The notes under the pieces: model-generated
Seen by the model: only the letters and a program-made list of their open reading frames with translations
Databases searched by the model: none
What the model was told of the DNA's origin: nothing
Program-made: the position numbers and the translations under genes
Shown: positions 1 through 9,676 of the stretch, in pieces
How the letters are laid out: every line of letters starts with the position of its first letter
Numbering within the stretch: position 1 is the stretch's first letter
Origin: UBA8199 sp964507045
GTDB lineage: Bacteria > Verrucomicrobiota > Verrucomicrobiia > Limisphaerales > UBA8199
Length of the DNA: 64,000 bases
Direction of reading: 5' to 3'
Assembly: GCA_964507045.1 (NCBI GenBank)
Contig: CAZDOO010000002.1
Location: 1 to 64,000 of the forward strand

Positions 1-921
1 GCCTCCCGAACCGTCAAGGCGGAGACGGGCCCCGTCGTCCTGTTTCTGTTGGAATTGTACGACCAGGATCGGGATCCCCGGGTCCTGGAGGCGAGCAGAA
101 AAGGGTTGTCCTTCCTGGAAACTGAAGTCATCCCCAGGAGGCAATGGTACGATTACGAAACATTCTGGAGTTGCAGTCCACGGGAAGCCCGCTTTGATCA
201 ACGCACCCAACAATGGCCCGCCAACAACCTGGCGCTAACACAGACAGTGCAGGCCTATTTGCTCGCCTACCGGGTCACCGGGGAAGCGCGTTATCTTGCC
301 GTGGGGGAAAGCCTGTTGGATTACCTCCTCCTCTATCAACAGTGCTGGACCCATCCCGGCCTGGAGAACCTCACCAGCAGCGCCATGCTGCTGGGTGGGT
401 TTACTACTCAGAACTCGGACGCCGAATGGTCCGACGCCCGGCAGAGCCAGTGTGGAAACATCCTCATTGACTACTATCGCACCACAGGCAAAACCGAATA
501 CCTGGATCGAGGCATCGCCGCGCTAAGGGCACAATTTCCCGTTTCGCCGTCAGAGAACTGGGCCCATACGGGCTATGGCCCCAAGGCCGGGGTCAGCAGT
601 TATCACTGGGGCACCGGCAGTGGCATGGCCGGCATCGAGATCGAAGAGGATTATCTTCGCGATGCGGTTGTGGACGTGGCCGCCAGCCGCGGTATCGGCG
701 TGAACGGACTCAACCTGACCAAGTGCGCGGCGGGTGACGGACAGATCTGGCTGCAATTCGCCTCGCCCTTCGCGTGGAAGCACGCGCCGATCTTCGTTTT
801 CCACCACGCGGAGCCGTCACGACACTATCGGGTATATGCGAATGGAACTCAGGCCGGAACCTGGCGTGGCGAGGATCTCGCAAAAGGAATTCTGTTGCCG
901 CTGGGAAAAGACCCCCATTGA
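1..921 (+). CDS. C-terminal part of a secreted (alpha/alpha)-toroid protein, 5' end outside window
   Basis: The frame is open from base 1, so the gene starts upstream; the TTG at 49 is not a convincing start. The 306 visible residues contain repeated helical-hairpin segments (for example LALTQTVQAYLLAYRVTGEA and QCGNILIDYYRTTGKTEYLD), the spacing expected of an (alpha/alpha) toroid as in many glycoside hydrolases and polysaccharide lyases. A short beta-rich tail follows with HAPIFVFHH and a glycine-rich turn. It precedes a run of secreted carbohydrate-active genes on the same strand, which fits a role in polysaccharide breakdown. No catalytic motif could be assigned, and the GH/PL family is unknown. 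Confidence 0.7.
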   Translation, partial: ASRTVKAETGPVVLFLLELYDQDRDPRVLEASRKGLSFLETEVIPRRQWYDYETFWSCSPREARFDQRTQQWPANNLALTQTVQAYLLAYRVTGEARYLAVGESLLDYLLLYQQCWTHPGLENLTSSAMLLGGFTTQNSDAEWSDARQSQCGNILIDYYRTTGKTEYLDRGIAALRAQFPVSPSENWAHTGYGPKAGVSSYHWGTGSGMAGIEIEEDYLRDAVVDVAASRGIGVNGLNLTKCAAGDGQIWLQFASPFAWKHAPIFVFHHAEPSRHYRVYANGTQAGTWRGEDLAKGILLPLGKDPH

Positions 922-1090
922 AAGTCCGCAATCCTGCGCCCCACGCCCGGCGGGCATATGAAGCAAGCAGTTCTGTGTGGAGTTGCACGTGCGTGGAGAC
1001 CGTCCGCGGCCTTTCTTGAACATGATAACTGCGCCGACATCAAACACATCACCGTTGCGATACGAGGCAAGAGAATGGGCCGGGGACAAA

Positions 1091-1930
1091 TCATTGGGGT
1101 CGCGTCGCTGGCGGCACCCACTGATTGTGCCAGTAAAGCGTCCAGAGGTTCTCCAGTCGGGTGGTGGCCGCGTGCCCGTCGAAGAACGAGATGTTGATTG
1201 CCCCGGGCAGGGGATTGGCGACGTTGAAGGCCGTTGGGACCGGGTTGGGACGCTTGCCGTGCCGCGCAATCATCAGCCTGGCCATGCTGCCCGCGCTGCT
1301 GCTGATCTTGCCCGTCTGGAGGTTCGGCCAGGGCTTGTCGGTTTCATGCGGCCAGCCATCCACCCAGATGGAATCGGAGAAGAGCGGCGAGCGAGTCGGC
1401 TGCCGCACCATGGATTCCTTCTTGAAGGCCAAGCCTGTGTCCTCGGCAATATTGGGGTAGTCCTCCCAACCGCCGGCATAAAACCAGCCATTCAGAGCGT
1501 AGCTGGCGATGGAGTTCGTGCCATTGGGCGCTGTCCAGGACCAGGGCCGGCTGATGCTGCCGACACCGCTCTTGGGTGTGTCCTTGGTCATCGCACAGAG
1601 CCGCACCTTGTCCATGCCGCCGTAAGCGGCGTCGAGCGCGTCTATCCACAGCGAGGACCCGCGCAAGTAGGCGAACGGCGCGCCGTTGTCCGTGATGTAG
1701 AGCATCTCCGATACCGCCATCTGCTTGAGATTATTGAGGCAGAAGATGTTCAGCGCCCGCTCCTTGGCCTTGCTCAGCGCCGGCAGCAGCAACGCTGCCA
1801 GGATGGCGATGATGGCAATGACCACCAGCAGCTCGATTAAGGTGAATCCACGCAAACCCGCCACCCGGCCGAGCCGGGCAGGAGGCCAGCCGCCGGGTGT
1901 CTCCGCGAGCAGGACTCGTCTGGTCTTCAC
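1091..1930 (-). CDS. Pseudopilin-like protein (prepilin N-terminal methylation domain)
   Basis: About 279 residues from the GTG at 1930. Near the N-terminus is a type IV/type II secretion prepilin signal: a basic stretch, then GFTLIELLVVIAIIAILAAL, with cleavage expected after the Gly and Glu at position +5. After LLPALSKAKERA comes a soluble domain ending with an SFFDGHAATTRLENLW segment, the C-terminal F.DGH motif typical of the expanded pseudopilin families of Planctomycetes and Verrucomicrobia. The frame extends back to 2053, but that would run through the inverted repeat at 1968-2028, so I chose the internal GTG. Divergent from a paralogue at 2064. Surface or secreted after processing by a prepilin peptidase; the ligand is unknown. 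Confidence 0.85.
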   Translation of the reverse strand: MKTRRVLLAETPGGWPPARLGRVAGLRGFTLIELLVVIAIIAILAALLLPALSKAKERALNIFCLNNLKQMAVSEMLYITDNGAPFAYLRGSSLWIDALDAAYGGMDKVRLCAMTKDTPKSGVGSISRPWSWTAPNGTNSIASYALNGWFYAGGWEDYPNIAEDTGLAFKKESMVRQPTRSPLFSDSIWVDGWPHETDKPWPNLQTGKISSSAGSMARLMIARHGKRPNPVPTAFNVANPLPGAINISFFDGHAATTRLENLWTLYWHNQWVPPATRPQ

Positions 1931-1967
1931 GCGACCAGACTGGCAGGGTCTTGCGGAATTGTCGTTT

Positions 1968-2028
1968 GATATCGTCCATTGGACAATTTTGAATTCCCGT
2001 TCAGAATTGTCCAGTGGACGATCCTGAA
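1968..2028. promoter_or_regulatory. Operator-like inverted repeat between divergent pseudopilin genes
   Basis: Two 18-bp arms (1971-1988 and 2005-2022) are inverted copies of each other with one mismatch, separated by 16 bp. Each arm contains a nearly palindromic core GTCCA.TGGAC followed by AATT. The left unit (1968-1993) matches a site at 20496-20521, just before an AraC-family gene, at 22 of 26 positions. The location between divergent starts suggests a regulator-binding site serving both genes. The identity of the regulator is inferred. Confidence 0.6.
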
Positions 2029-2063
2029 CGACGATTCCATCAGTCCGTGTCAATCATGGCACC

Positions 2064-2873
2064 ATGATGACAGGACGAACGTGGCCCCTGCAAACCGGCA
2101 GTCGCTGGCCGCGTTGTCCGCGAGGCCGTGCCGGCGCGTGCCGGGCATTCGTGCTGGCCTTTACCCTGATCGAGCTGCTGGTGGTCATTGCCATTATCGC
2201 CATCCTCGCCGCTCTCTTGCTGCCAGCGCTGGCCAAGGCTCGAACGAAAGCCGAGGGCATCGGTTGCCTCAGCAACCTGCGCCAGCTTCAAACCGCCTGG
2301 TACATGTACATTGATGACAACAATGGCTCGATGGTGCTCAACTCGCCGGGCGGGGGCACCAACCTGGTGACCTGGATCAACGGCTGGATTGGCTGGGGCA
2401 TGGAAACCGACAACACCAACCAACTGCTGCTTACCGGGGGCTTGCTGGCGCCGTACACGATCAAGACCCTTGGCATTTACAAGTGCCCGGCCGACAAGAT
2501 TCCCGCGGACAACGGCCCCCGCGTGCGCAGCATTTCCATGAACGGTCACTTGGCCCGGCCGGACTCGACTTCCGCTCACAAGAAGTACACCGAACTCACA
2601 AAACCGGTGATGATCTGGGTCTTCGTGGATGAACATCCGGACAGCATCAATGACGGTTTGTTTTCTACGTACAACAGCAAGACCAAGTGGAACGATCTCC
2701 CGGCCTCGTATCACAACGGTGCGTGCGGCTTTGCGTTTGCGGACGGCCACGCCGAGATCAAGAAATGGGTTGACGACACCACCAAGCGGCCAATCTACCG
2801 TGTCCCTTCCCCTGAAGGCATCGTCGCACCCCACGACGTAGAGTGGGTGTATCAGCGCTCCCGCAACCGGTGA
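2064..2873 (+). CDS. Pseudopilin-like protein (prepilin N-terminal methylation domain)
   Basis: 269 residues. The prepilin helix FTLIELLVVIAIIAILAAL lies at about residues 33-52, preceded by a long basic leader containing two start options (2064 and 2067). After LLPALAKARTKAEGIGCLSN the soluble domain has the usual family layout: Y.Y..DN near the start of the globular part, a YKCPAD segment, and the C-terminal F.DGHAE.. motif (GFAFADGHAEIKKWV). It resembles the divergent gene ending at 1930 in plan, so the two are paralogues sharing one intergenic control region. Such proteins are very numerous in Verrucomicrobiota and Planctomycetota genomes; their functions are largely unknown. Confidence 0.88.
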   Translation: MMTGRTWPLQTGSRWPRCPRGRAGACRAFVLAFTLIELLVVIAIIAILAALLLPALAKARTKAEGIGCLSNLRQLQTAWYMYIDDNNGSMVLNSPGGGTNLVTWINGWIGWGMETDNTNQLLLTGGLLAPYTIKTLGIYKCPADKIPADNGPRVRSISMNGHLARPDSTSAHKKYTELTKPVMIWVFVDEHPDSINDGLFSTYNSKTKWNDLPASYHNGACGFAFADGHAEIKKWVDDTTKRPIYRVPSPEGIVAPHDVEWVYQRSRNR

Positions 2874-3085
2874 TTTTGCTCAGATATGGGAAACCATCGC
2901 TCTGTCGCGCGTTTGGGTAAAGCGCTCTGTTGCCACACCGCTGTGCATGCTTTTTCGCGCCGCATAATTCCCTGGTCATTACGAGGATTTGACGTCTGAT
3001 CGTGCTCAGAGAATTCCCATATCCATCCCCGCGGCTTTTTTCATAAATGACAATTCAAATCGAACCGCCCACGCTTCCGCCTGCC

Positions 3086-6000
3086 ATGCGCAACACTCAC
3101 ACCTGGCTTTGTCTATGTCTGCTGGCCACCCTTTTCCTGTCAAGGGGGTTGGCCTCGGCCATCGCTGGCGATCCGGTGCGCCTGGGAGATCATCCTGAAT
3201 TAATCCTGAGTTCCAGCCAGGCTTGGGGCGAACTGGGCTGGAATACCGCAGCCCACGCTCCGGGGACGGATGGCGCCCCCCTCCAGATCGGGGATGCCAC
3301 CTACTCCAGCGGCTTGGGCCACCACGCCCAGGGTTCCATTACCGTCCTGCTGGAGGGAGAATACGCCGGCTTTGACGCGGAGGTCGGGCTTCAGCCCTGC
3401 GGCGGCGGCGGCAGCGTAGTCTTCCGGGTGTATGCGGATGGAAACCTTCGCTTCGACAGCGGCACACTGCGAGCGACCGACGAATCCCGGAGCGTCCACG
3501 TCGAGCTCGCGGGAGCCAGGGAACTGCGCCTCGAGGCGGCCGACGCGGGCGATGGCATAACCTGCGACGTGGCCAACTGGGCCGAGGCCCGCCTGACCCG
3601 GGCGCAACTTGGCGGCTCGACCACAGCGGAGAAGCCGCTGGATATCGCACCGTTTGGGCGGGTGGTAACCTGGGATCCCAACCGCAATGACGGATGCCGC
3701 GCAGACCGCCTCCAGGAATTTCGCGCCGAAGATGTTTACCTCGAGGCCGAAGCCGTTGCCGCCCCGGACGGCGCCTGGCGGCCTCGCGTCAGCACCAACG
3801 GTCTGGGTTGCATCGGTCTGCAATGGCTAAACCGTCGGGCTTTGAGAACCTTGTGCCTGCGGTTTCCGCCGGGCTCGTCCCCAACAACCAATGGCGTGCG
3901 CGTGGAGGGCTGGTTTGGGGAATCCGCCTGGCAAGGGGTTTGGAAGCCGCTCGCCGGAGAGGTGCAGGCGTCCGGCAGCGCCCTTTCATTTAGCCGTGGC
4001 AGCAAGGCCGGCGTCCTGCAGACCCGGAAGGTCCGCTGGATTTTCCCCGCGCCGAATCCACCCCCGGCCCTCCGTCTCGAAGCCTATACGGGTTCGCGCT
4101 GGGCGACCACAAACCTGATCCTGGAAGCCGAGAAACCCGCCAAAGGGAGACGAGGCGATATCGGTATTGATAACGGTGAATTGCGTGGCGGAGCGGATTC
4201 GAGTTTCACCCGACGTGTCACCTTCGGAAAGTCGCTCCACCTGGCGGTCCGCTACAGCCGCCCGTCTTCGCTCAAATCCGATCCCACCGTCCTGCGGTTC
4301 CGGCTGCCACCGGATCGCGCTGTTGCCGTTGCCGTTGAGGACGTCCTGAGCCAGGGCTGCGTTTACCTGCCCCAGCACGGCCTGTTCATCTCGTGCGACC
4401 CGGCGCAAATGACCCTGGCCCAGTACAAGCGCAGCATTGCGGGCCGCCAAACCATACTCCAGCAAGTGCGTGAACTGCCGGACCAAACCCTCGCCCAGGC
4501 CATGGCCAAAACGCATCACGCAGCCCAACGCGAAGGCCCAGTCCTGCTTTCCCTGGCCTGTGACAACGCGAAATTTGTGGTGGAGCGTGACGGCACCTTG
4601 CGGTTCCAGCCCGCGATCAAGGCTGACGGAGATTGGATGGCCTCGGCTCGGGAATTGACGATCCGGTTGGGGACGGGCCCGGCGTCGGACTTTTCGCGCG
4701 CATTGGTTGGTGGCTGGCTCCCCATACCCGCCATGACCGTCCAGCACGACGGTATCTCCTACCAGCAGCGCGTCTTTGTGGCGCCGGCGGACGAGCAGGG
4801 CACGGCGCCCGGGCGGCTCGGGCGAAAGCCGGTTTGCGTTCTCGAAGTCACCGCCACCAATACCCTTCCAGGCGCCGCGCCGGCCTCGATCGAGCTTCGG
4901 TTCCCCGCAGGCACGGCGCTCGGGAGTTCCGATCCTTCAACCCGGCTCGCATCCGGGAGCTTTGCGATTGGCGGAGGCGAACTTCGCGCCTTGCTCCACC
5001 CGGGCGGCACCGGGCCTTTGAAATGCGAACCACGGGGTGAAACCCTCCTGATCCGGGGAGAGCTTCGGGCGCAGGGTTCGGCGCAGGTCGCCCTCTACCT
5101 GGCCTATCCGCCGGTTGACCTGGCGACGCTGCCGGCACCGGCCCGGCTGCAGGCCGCCGTGTCGGATTACTGGAACGCGGTGCTCTCCCCGGCAACACAG
5201 GTGGAGACACCCGAGCCTTTCCTGAACAACCTGATCCGCTCATCCCGGGTCCGGTGCCTCATTGACGCGCGCAGCGAAGCCGATTTCAGCCGCGTGGCCC
5301 CATGGATTGCCGCCATGTCCTATGGCCCGCTCGAAAGCGAAGCCCATTCCGTCATTCGCGGCATGACCTTCCTGGGCCACGAGGAATTCGCCCGGCGCGG
5401 GCTCGACTTCTTTGTTCACCGCTACAACACGAATGGCTTCCTGACTACTGGCTACACTACCTTTGGCACCGGCTGGCACCTCTGGACGCTCGGCGAGCAG
5501 TTTCAGCTTTACCAGGACACCGCCTGGCTCCGCCGCCACGCGCCGGAACTGGAGCGCGTCGGCAACTGGATCGTCGCGCAAACCCTCAAAACCAGGCACG
5601 CCACCGCGCCCGAATCGGGCTTGATGCCGCCGGGCGTCCTGGCCGACTGGAACGCTTTCGCCTGCCATTTCACGCTGAGCAGCTACTACTACGCCGCGCT
5701 CACCGAACTGGGAACGGCCCTTCAGCAGATCAACCGGCCTCAGGGCAAGGTCTTCGTGCAAAGCGCCGAGGAGCTGCGCCGGAATATCCTGCGCGCATAC
5801 CGCTGGACGGAGGAACGCTCACCCGTCGTGCCGCTGCGCAACGGCGCCTGGGTGCCGTATTATCCCTCCCAAGTCCACAGCCCGGGCAAGCTCGGCGACT
5901 TCTTCCCGGGACAGGACGTGGGGCGAAGCTGGGCTTACGATGTCGAACTGGGCGCCCACCAATTGGCGCCCGCCGGGGTCCTCTCCCCGCGCGGCGCGGA

Positions 6001-6664
6001 GATGGATCAAATGCTCGATCATATGGAAGATGTCCAATTCCTGGCCGACGGTTGGTATGACTACCCCGCGACGATGAACCAGAAGGACTGGTATAACCTG
6101 GGTGGGTTTTCCAAGGTGCAACCCTATTACACGCGCAACTGTGAAATCTACGCCATGCGCGACGAGGTGAAGCCCTTTATTCGCTCTTATTTCAATTCCA
6201 TCGCGTCACTGTTGAATCCCGAGGTGCTGACGTTTTGGGAACACTTCCATCACGGCGGCGCCTGGGACAAGACGCACGAGACCGGCTACTTCCTCCACCA
6301 GACACGCACCATGCTCCTCACGGAGCGCGGCAGCGAATTATGGCTCGCGCCCATGATCACCGCCGACTGGCTGGCGAACGGCAAGACGCTCAGCGTCAGC
6401 AATGCGCCGACAGGCTTTGGCGCCACCAGCTATCGCCTCGAATCCAGAATCGCCGAAGGCTCCATTCGGGCAACCATCGTCCCACCCGCACGCAATCCGC
6501 CGAAGCTCATCGTCCTGCGATTGAGGCACCCTGAGGGCCGGCGCATCCAATCGGTCTCGGTGAATGGCAGGCGGCACTCCAACTTTGATCCCGCCCTCGG
6601 TCTGCTGCGGTTGCACCACGACGGCCGGATAATGGACATCCGGGTGCTTTATGGGACTCGATAG
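3086..6664 (+). CDS. Secreted NPCBM-domain glycoside hydrolase, (alpha/alpha)6 type
   Basis: 1192 residues from the ATG at 3086, chosen because it opens a good signal peptide (basic MRNTH, then a Leu-rich core ending LASAIA); the frame itself extends to 3047. Residues about 30-165 fit an NPCBM/NEW2 carbohydrate-binding module: a Gly-His-His segment (SGLGHHAQGSITVLL), a FDAEVGLQ strand and VVFRVYADG. A beta-sandwich middle region follows. The C-terminal third reads as an (alpha/alpha)6 barrel, with GYTTFGTGWHLWTLGEQFQL, aromatic clefts and acidic residues in PGVLADWNAFACHF. This architecture occurs in GH78-like and related glycosidases, but I cannot fix the family or catalytic pair. Likely acts outside the cytoplasm on plant or algal polysaccharide. 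Confidence 0.75.
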   Translation: MRNTHTWLCLCLLATLFLSRGLASAIAGDPVRLGDHPELILSSSQAWGELGWNTAAHAPGTDGAPLQIGDATYSSGLGHHAQGSITVLLEGEYAGFDAEVGLQPCGGGGSVVFRVYADGNLRFDSGTLRATDESRSVHVELAGARELRLEAADAGDGITCDVANWAEARLTRAQLGGSTTAEKPLDIAPFGRVVTWDPNRNDGCRADRLQEFRAEDVYLEAEAVAAPDGAWRPRVSTNGLGCIGLQWLNRRALRTLCLRFPPGSSPTTNGVRVEGWFGESAWQGVWKPLAGEVQASGSALSFSRGSKAGVLQTRKVRWIFPAPNPPPALRLEAYTGSRWATTNLILEAEKPAKGRRGDIGIDNGELRGGADSSFTRRVTFGKSLHLAVRYSRPSSLKSDPTVLRFRLPPDRAVAVAVEDVLSQGCVYLPQHGLFISCDPAQMTLAQYKRSIAGRQTILQQVRELPDQTLAQAMAKTHHAAQREGPVLLSLACDNAKFVVERDGTLRFQPAIKADGDWMASARELTIRLGTGPASDFSRALVGGWLPIPAMTVQHDGISYQQRVFVAPADEQGTAPGRLGRKPVCVLEVTATNTLPGAAPASIELRFPAGTALGSSDPSTRLASGSFAIGGGELRALLHPGGTGPLKCEPRGETLLIRGELRAQGSAQVALYLAYPPVDLATLPAPARLQAAVSDYWNAVLSPATQVETPEPFLNNLIRSSRVRCLIDARSEADFSRVAPWIAAMSYGPLESEAHSVIRGMTFLGHEEFARRGLDFFVHRYNTNGFLTTGYTTFGTGWHLWTLGEQFQLYQDTAWLRRHAPELERVGNWIVAQTLKTRHATAPESGLMPPGVLADWNAFACHFTLSSYYYAALTELGTALQQINRPQGKVFVQSAEELRRNILRAYRWTEERSPVVPLRNGAWVPYYPSQVHSPGKLGDFFPGQDVGRSWAYDVELGAHQLAPAGVLSPRGAEMDQMLDHMEDVQFLADGWYDYPATMNQKDWYNLGGFSKVQPYYTRNCEIYAMRDEVKPFIRSYFNSIASLLNPEVLTFWEHFHHGGAWDKTHETGYFLHQTRTMLLTERGSELWLAPMITADWLANGKTLSVSNAPTGFGATSYRLESRIAEGSIRATIVPPARNPPKLIVLRLRHPEGRRIQSVSVNGRRHSNFDPALGLLRLHHDGRIMDIRVLYGTR

Positions 6665-6815
6665 CGAGCCTCAGTGGAGCATCAAGCCTGGCTTGGATAT
6701 GGCCTTACTGGGGCGGCGCTGAGTATATGCAGGTTCCCCAAAAGCAAATCCATGCCAGCATGATTGACGTTCATTGGGAATACTCGGATTCGGACTGCCG
6801 GGTGATCAGCAGTTT

Positions 6816-9518
6816 ATGTCAGCACGAGATGCCAACTTGATTCGCGCGGTGGCGGTTTGTCTGGTTGCCGCGTCGGCGCATTTGCCAGCGCAAACCGTTG
6901 CGCCGCCTCCGGGTTCGCCGATTCCCGCCGGCGAGGGAGCGCCCTTCGATTGGAGTCAGCCGATGCTGATCCCCGTGTCGGTGCAAGTGCGGACCGGCGG
7001 CGCGCAACTTAGCGCCGGCGGTCAGACGATTGGCTTTACTGGCGACCTCGTCCGTCTCGACGCGGACCAGCAGATCGAATCACAATGGACGGTTGCCGAA
7101 CGTGAATTGACGAGCTTCTCGCTCACCGTTACAGCCAATTCGTCAGCATGGTTGCGGCGCGTGTGCTGGTTCGCAGGCGATTGGGAGCCGGGAGTTGAGC
7201 GCGTGGTTCAGTCCACCGCGCTCATGGACAACGTGCTCTTTCTGCGCAAGGGCGAGGTCTCGTTCTTCCTCTCGCTCGACTTTCCGTACAGCCGTATCGG
7301 CGCGGACGGCATCACCTACCCGCCGCACGAACATCTCGCGGCGGGCCAGCGATATGCCGCGCATGGTCTTACCGTCGGCGCGTGCCGCTTGTCGGGTCAG
7401 CGGGTCGGCAAGTTCGACCGGGCGGAGATCGAGGCGGTGAGCGCTTATGTCGAACGTCGTTTCCCGCCGCGCTTTGAAAAGCCGATGTTCCTGTCCGCTG
7501 GCATCGTCAACCGGATGACCGACGTCCGCGACGGCCGCATCTTCTATTCGATGGCCGATAACCCGACTCTCGCCTTGAATCCGGCCCTGGTTGAGGAAGA
7601 CCTGCGTCTCTGCGCAAAGATCGGGATCGAGTATTACCAGGTGTTCGAGGGCGTGTTCGACTGGCCAGGCGAAGCAAAGACCGGCGCGACTATGCGGCGT
7701 TTGCAGAGAGAAGCCCGCCGGCTGGGCGTGCGCATGGGCGATTACGCCAATCCGCAAGGACTCTATTGTGGCCACTATAACTACGAACACCGCTCGCTGA
7801 ACCGCCCGGAGTGGCTCATCGCCGGGGAAGATGGCAAACCGATCGGGCCGGAATGTCTCGGCTGTCCCGAGTATTCGAAGATGTTGCGCGAGCGGCTCGT
7901 CGCTCACAATCGCGAGTACGGGTTGGAGTTGGTCGTCCTCGACTTCCTCAACCTTCGCCCGTGTTACGCGAAGAACCATGGCCACGAGCCGGGCGACGTC
8001 TATCAACAGGTCCGCGCCCTTGTCGGGCTGATGGAGGAGTTGAACGCGCTCGACCCGGACTTCCTCAGTTGGTCCAATAGCGGCAACTGGCTCGAACTGA
8101 TGCCCAAGCTCACCTGGTCCAACCCCAACGTCTATCTCACTGATCCCAGCCCCCGCGCCTACGCCTCGCATTTGAATGCCCTGCAGCACCTGGGCGATGG
8201 CCGCCGCGAACAGATGGTCAGCGTCCATGAATCCTATTTCATCCCCTACCGGGCGTTTTGCAATTGCGAGTACTATTTCATCCGACGCAGCCGGCTCTCC
8301 GATCCCAAGGTCTTTGAATACAGTTTCCTGCAAGGACTCGCCGTCACCCCGAACATCTGCCCGGCGGAGTTGCGCACGTTCCTGAACCGGATTCCCGGCC
8401 CGGAGGCCGAGCATGCCACCGCCTTCATGCGGCGCTGGCTGCAGTTTATTCGGGACCATTTCGACGTGTGGAAACACACCGCCCGCATTGGCGATCCGCC
8501 CGGCCTGGGCGCGGCGGAAGTTTACGCCCATATTGTCCGCGATCATGGCTTCCTGTGCCTTGTGAACCAAAACCCATTTCCCCGCGCGACAACTTTTGCG
8601 CTGGACGGTTCGATCGGCCTGGGCGCGGGGGAAGCCTTCGCCCTCACCGAAGTGTATCCTCGCCAGTGCCCGCTCGTGGAGCAGCCCCTTCCGGTAGCCC
8701 GACGCGGCGACCGCATCTCCTGTGTCCTTTCGCCACACAGCGTGCGAATCATCGAGGTCGAGCCCGCCCCCAAATCTAGGTTGCCGGCCGTGTTCGGATT
8801 GCCGGCCACCATCAAGCCGGCGAGCGGCGGATACCAGATTGCGTTGCGCGCGCCCCAAGGACAAAAAGTGGAGATCGGCCTGGTCTTGCCGACGGGGCGG
8901 GCCGTGGATCGGGTTGCCGCGCGCCAGACGCCGACCGTTCCGATGTACACCTTCCCCGCCGCCGCCCGCGTGTTGAGCCAGACCGGCAACCTCGCCCGCA
9001 TTGAAGTCCAGTTCCCGCGCGAGCCCGCCCCGCGCGCGCTCACCCGCTGGCGCGTCAGCCCGGGTGACGTCGAGATGGAATTGCCGACGGCGGATCGGAC
9101 CCGGTTCCTCGGCGCACTCGTGCATAATGCATTTACCGAGGATTACGAAGTCCAACTGGATGTGCGCACCACGAAGGCAAAGGCCGGAGACGTTCGGCTT
9201 CCCGCCCCCCCAACGGTCGCGACGCCGACCGCTCCAATGCCGGCCGGTGAACGACTGACCTACACCACCCGGTTCGTGCTGCCTTTTATCGAGGCGGATT
9301 GGGGTTGTGATCCCAGTTACGACAGCGACCCCCTTATCGAACTGGCGTTTGCCGACCCAAGCCAGGTCCATGAAATCGAAGCCCGCTTGAATGGTGTGCC
9401 CGTTGCCGTGCAGCGCTACCGGAATCCGAGGCTGCCAGCTTATGAGAGCTTTTTCATCGAGTTGTCCGGCAACGCCAGGCCCGGCCCCGTCGAGCTGACG
9501 CTGAGTGTTCGCTATTGA
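6816..9518 (+). CDS. Secreted TIM-barrel glycoside hydrolase-like protein
   Basis: 900 residues from the ATG at 6816, which opens a signal peptide (MSARDANLIRAVAVCLVAAS, cleavage near LPAQT). An N-terminal beta domain of about 220 residues is followed by a barrel-like segment with alternating strands and helices: EEDLRLCAKIGIEYYQVFEG, RRLGVRMGDYANPQG, YGLELVVLDFLNLRP and LDPDFLSWSNSGNW. The strand-end acidic residue in VVLDFLN is a candidate nucleophile. The plan recalls clan GH-D alpha-galactosidase-type enzymes, although the usual signature motifs are not clear. A C-terminal beta domain closes the protein. It lies 151 bp after the NPCBM glycosidase on the same strand and probably acts on the same polymer. 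Confidence 0.65.
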   Translation: MSARDANLIRAVAVCLVAASAHLPAQTVAPPPGSPIPAGEGAPFDWSQPMLIPVSVQVRTGGAQLSAGGQTIGFTGDLVRLDADQQIESQWTVAERELTSFSLTVTANSSAWLRRVCWFAGDWEPGVERVVQSTALMDNVLFLRKGEVSFFLSLDFPYSRIGADGITYPPHEHLAAGQRYAAHGLTVGACRLSGQRVGKFDRAEIEAVSAYVERRFPPRFEKPMFLSAGIVNRMTDVRDGRIFYSMADNPTLALNPALVEEDLRLCAKIGIEYYQVFEGVFDWPGEAKTGATMRRLQREARRLGVRMGDYANPQGLYCGHYNYEHRSLNRPEWLIAGEDGKPIGPECLGCPEYSKMLRERLVAHNREYGLELVVLDFLNLRPCYAKNHGHEPGDVYQQVRALVGLMEELNALDPDFLSWSNSGNWLELMPKLTWSNPNVYLTDPSPRAYASHLNALQHLGDGRREQMVSVHESYFIPYRAFCNCEYYFIRRSRLSDPKVFEYSFLQGLAVTPNICPAELRTFLNRIPGPEAEHATAFMRRWLQFIRDHFDVWKHTARIGDPPGLGAAEVYAHIVRDHGFLCLVNQNPFPRATTFALDGSIGLGAGEAFALTEVYPRQCPLVEQPLPVARRGDRISCVLSPHSVRIIEVEPAPKSRLPAVFGLPATIKPASGGYQIALRAPQGQKVEIGLVLPTGRAVDRVAARQTPTVPMYTFPAAARVLSQTGNLARIEVQFPREPAPRALTRWRVSPGDVEMELPTADRTRFLGALVHNAFTEDYEVQLDVRTTKAKAGDVRLPAPPTVATPTAPMPAGERLTYTTRFVLPFIEADWGCDPSYDSDPLIELAFADPSQVHEIEARLNGVPVAVQRYRNPRLPAYESFFIELSGNARPGPVELTLSVRY

Positions 9519-9676
9519 AAAGGCTCAACCACATAGCCATGACATCCCGCGCGCAGCGCTCAGTAACTGCGGACGTGCGAGCAGCAAATCGCGGCTATGA
9601 GCCGCCTTGCCCGCTTGCTCCGATTCCTACCCGTATCGTCGTGGCATTCCGGTCTAACCATTGATAAGTTCGCCGT

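Noticed and set aside
7143..9371. 742-codon minus-strand frame
   Set aside because: Exact antisense of the glycosidase-like gene in GC-rich DNA; no motifs, classic shadow frame.
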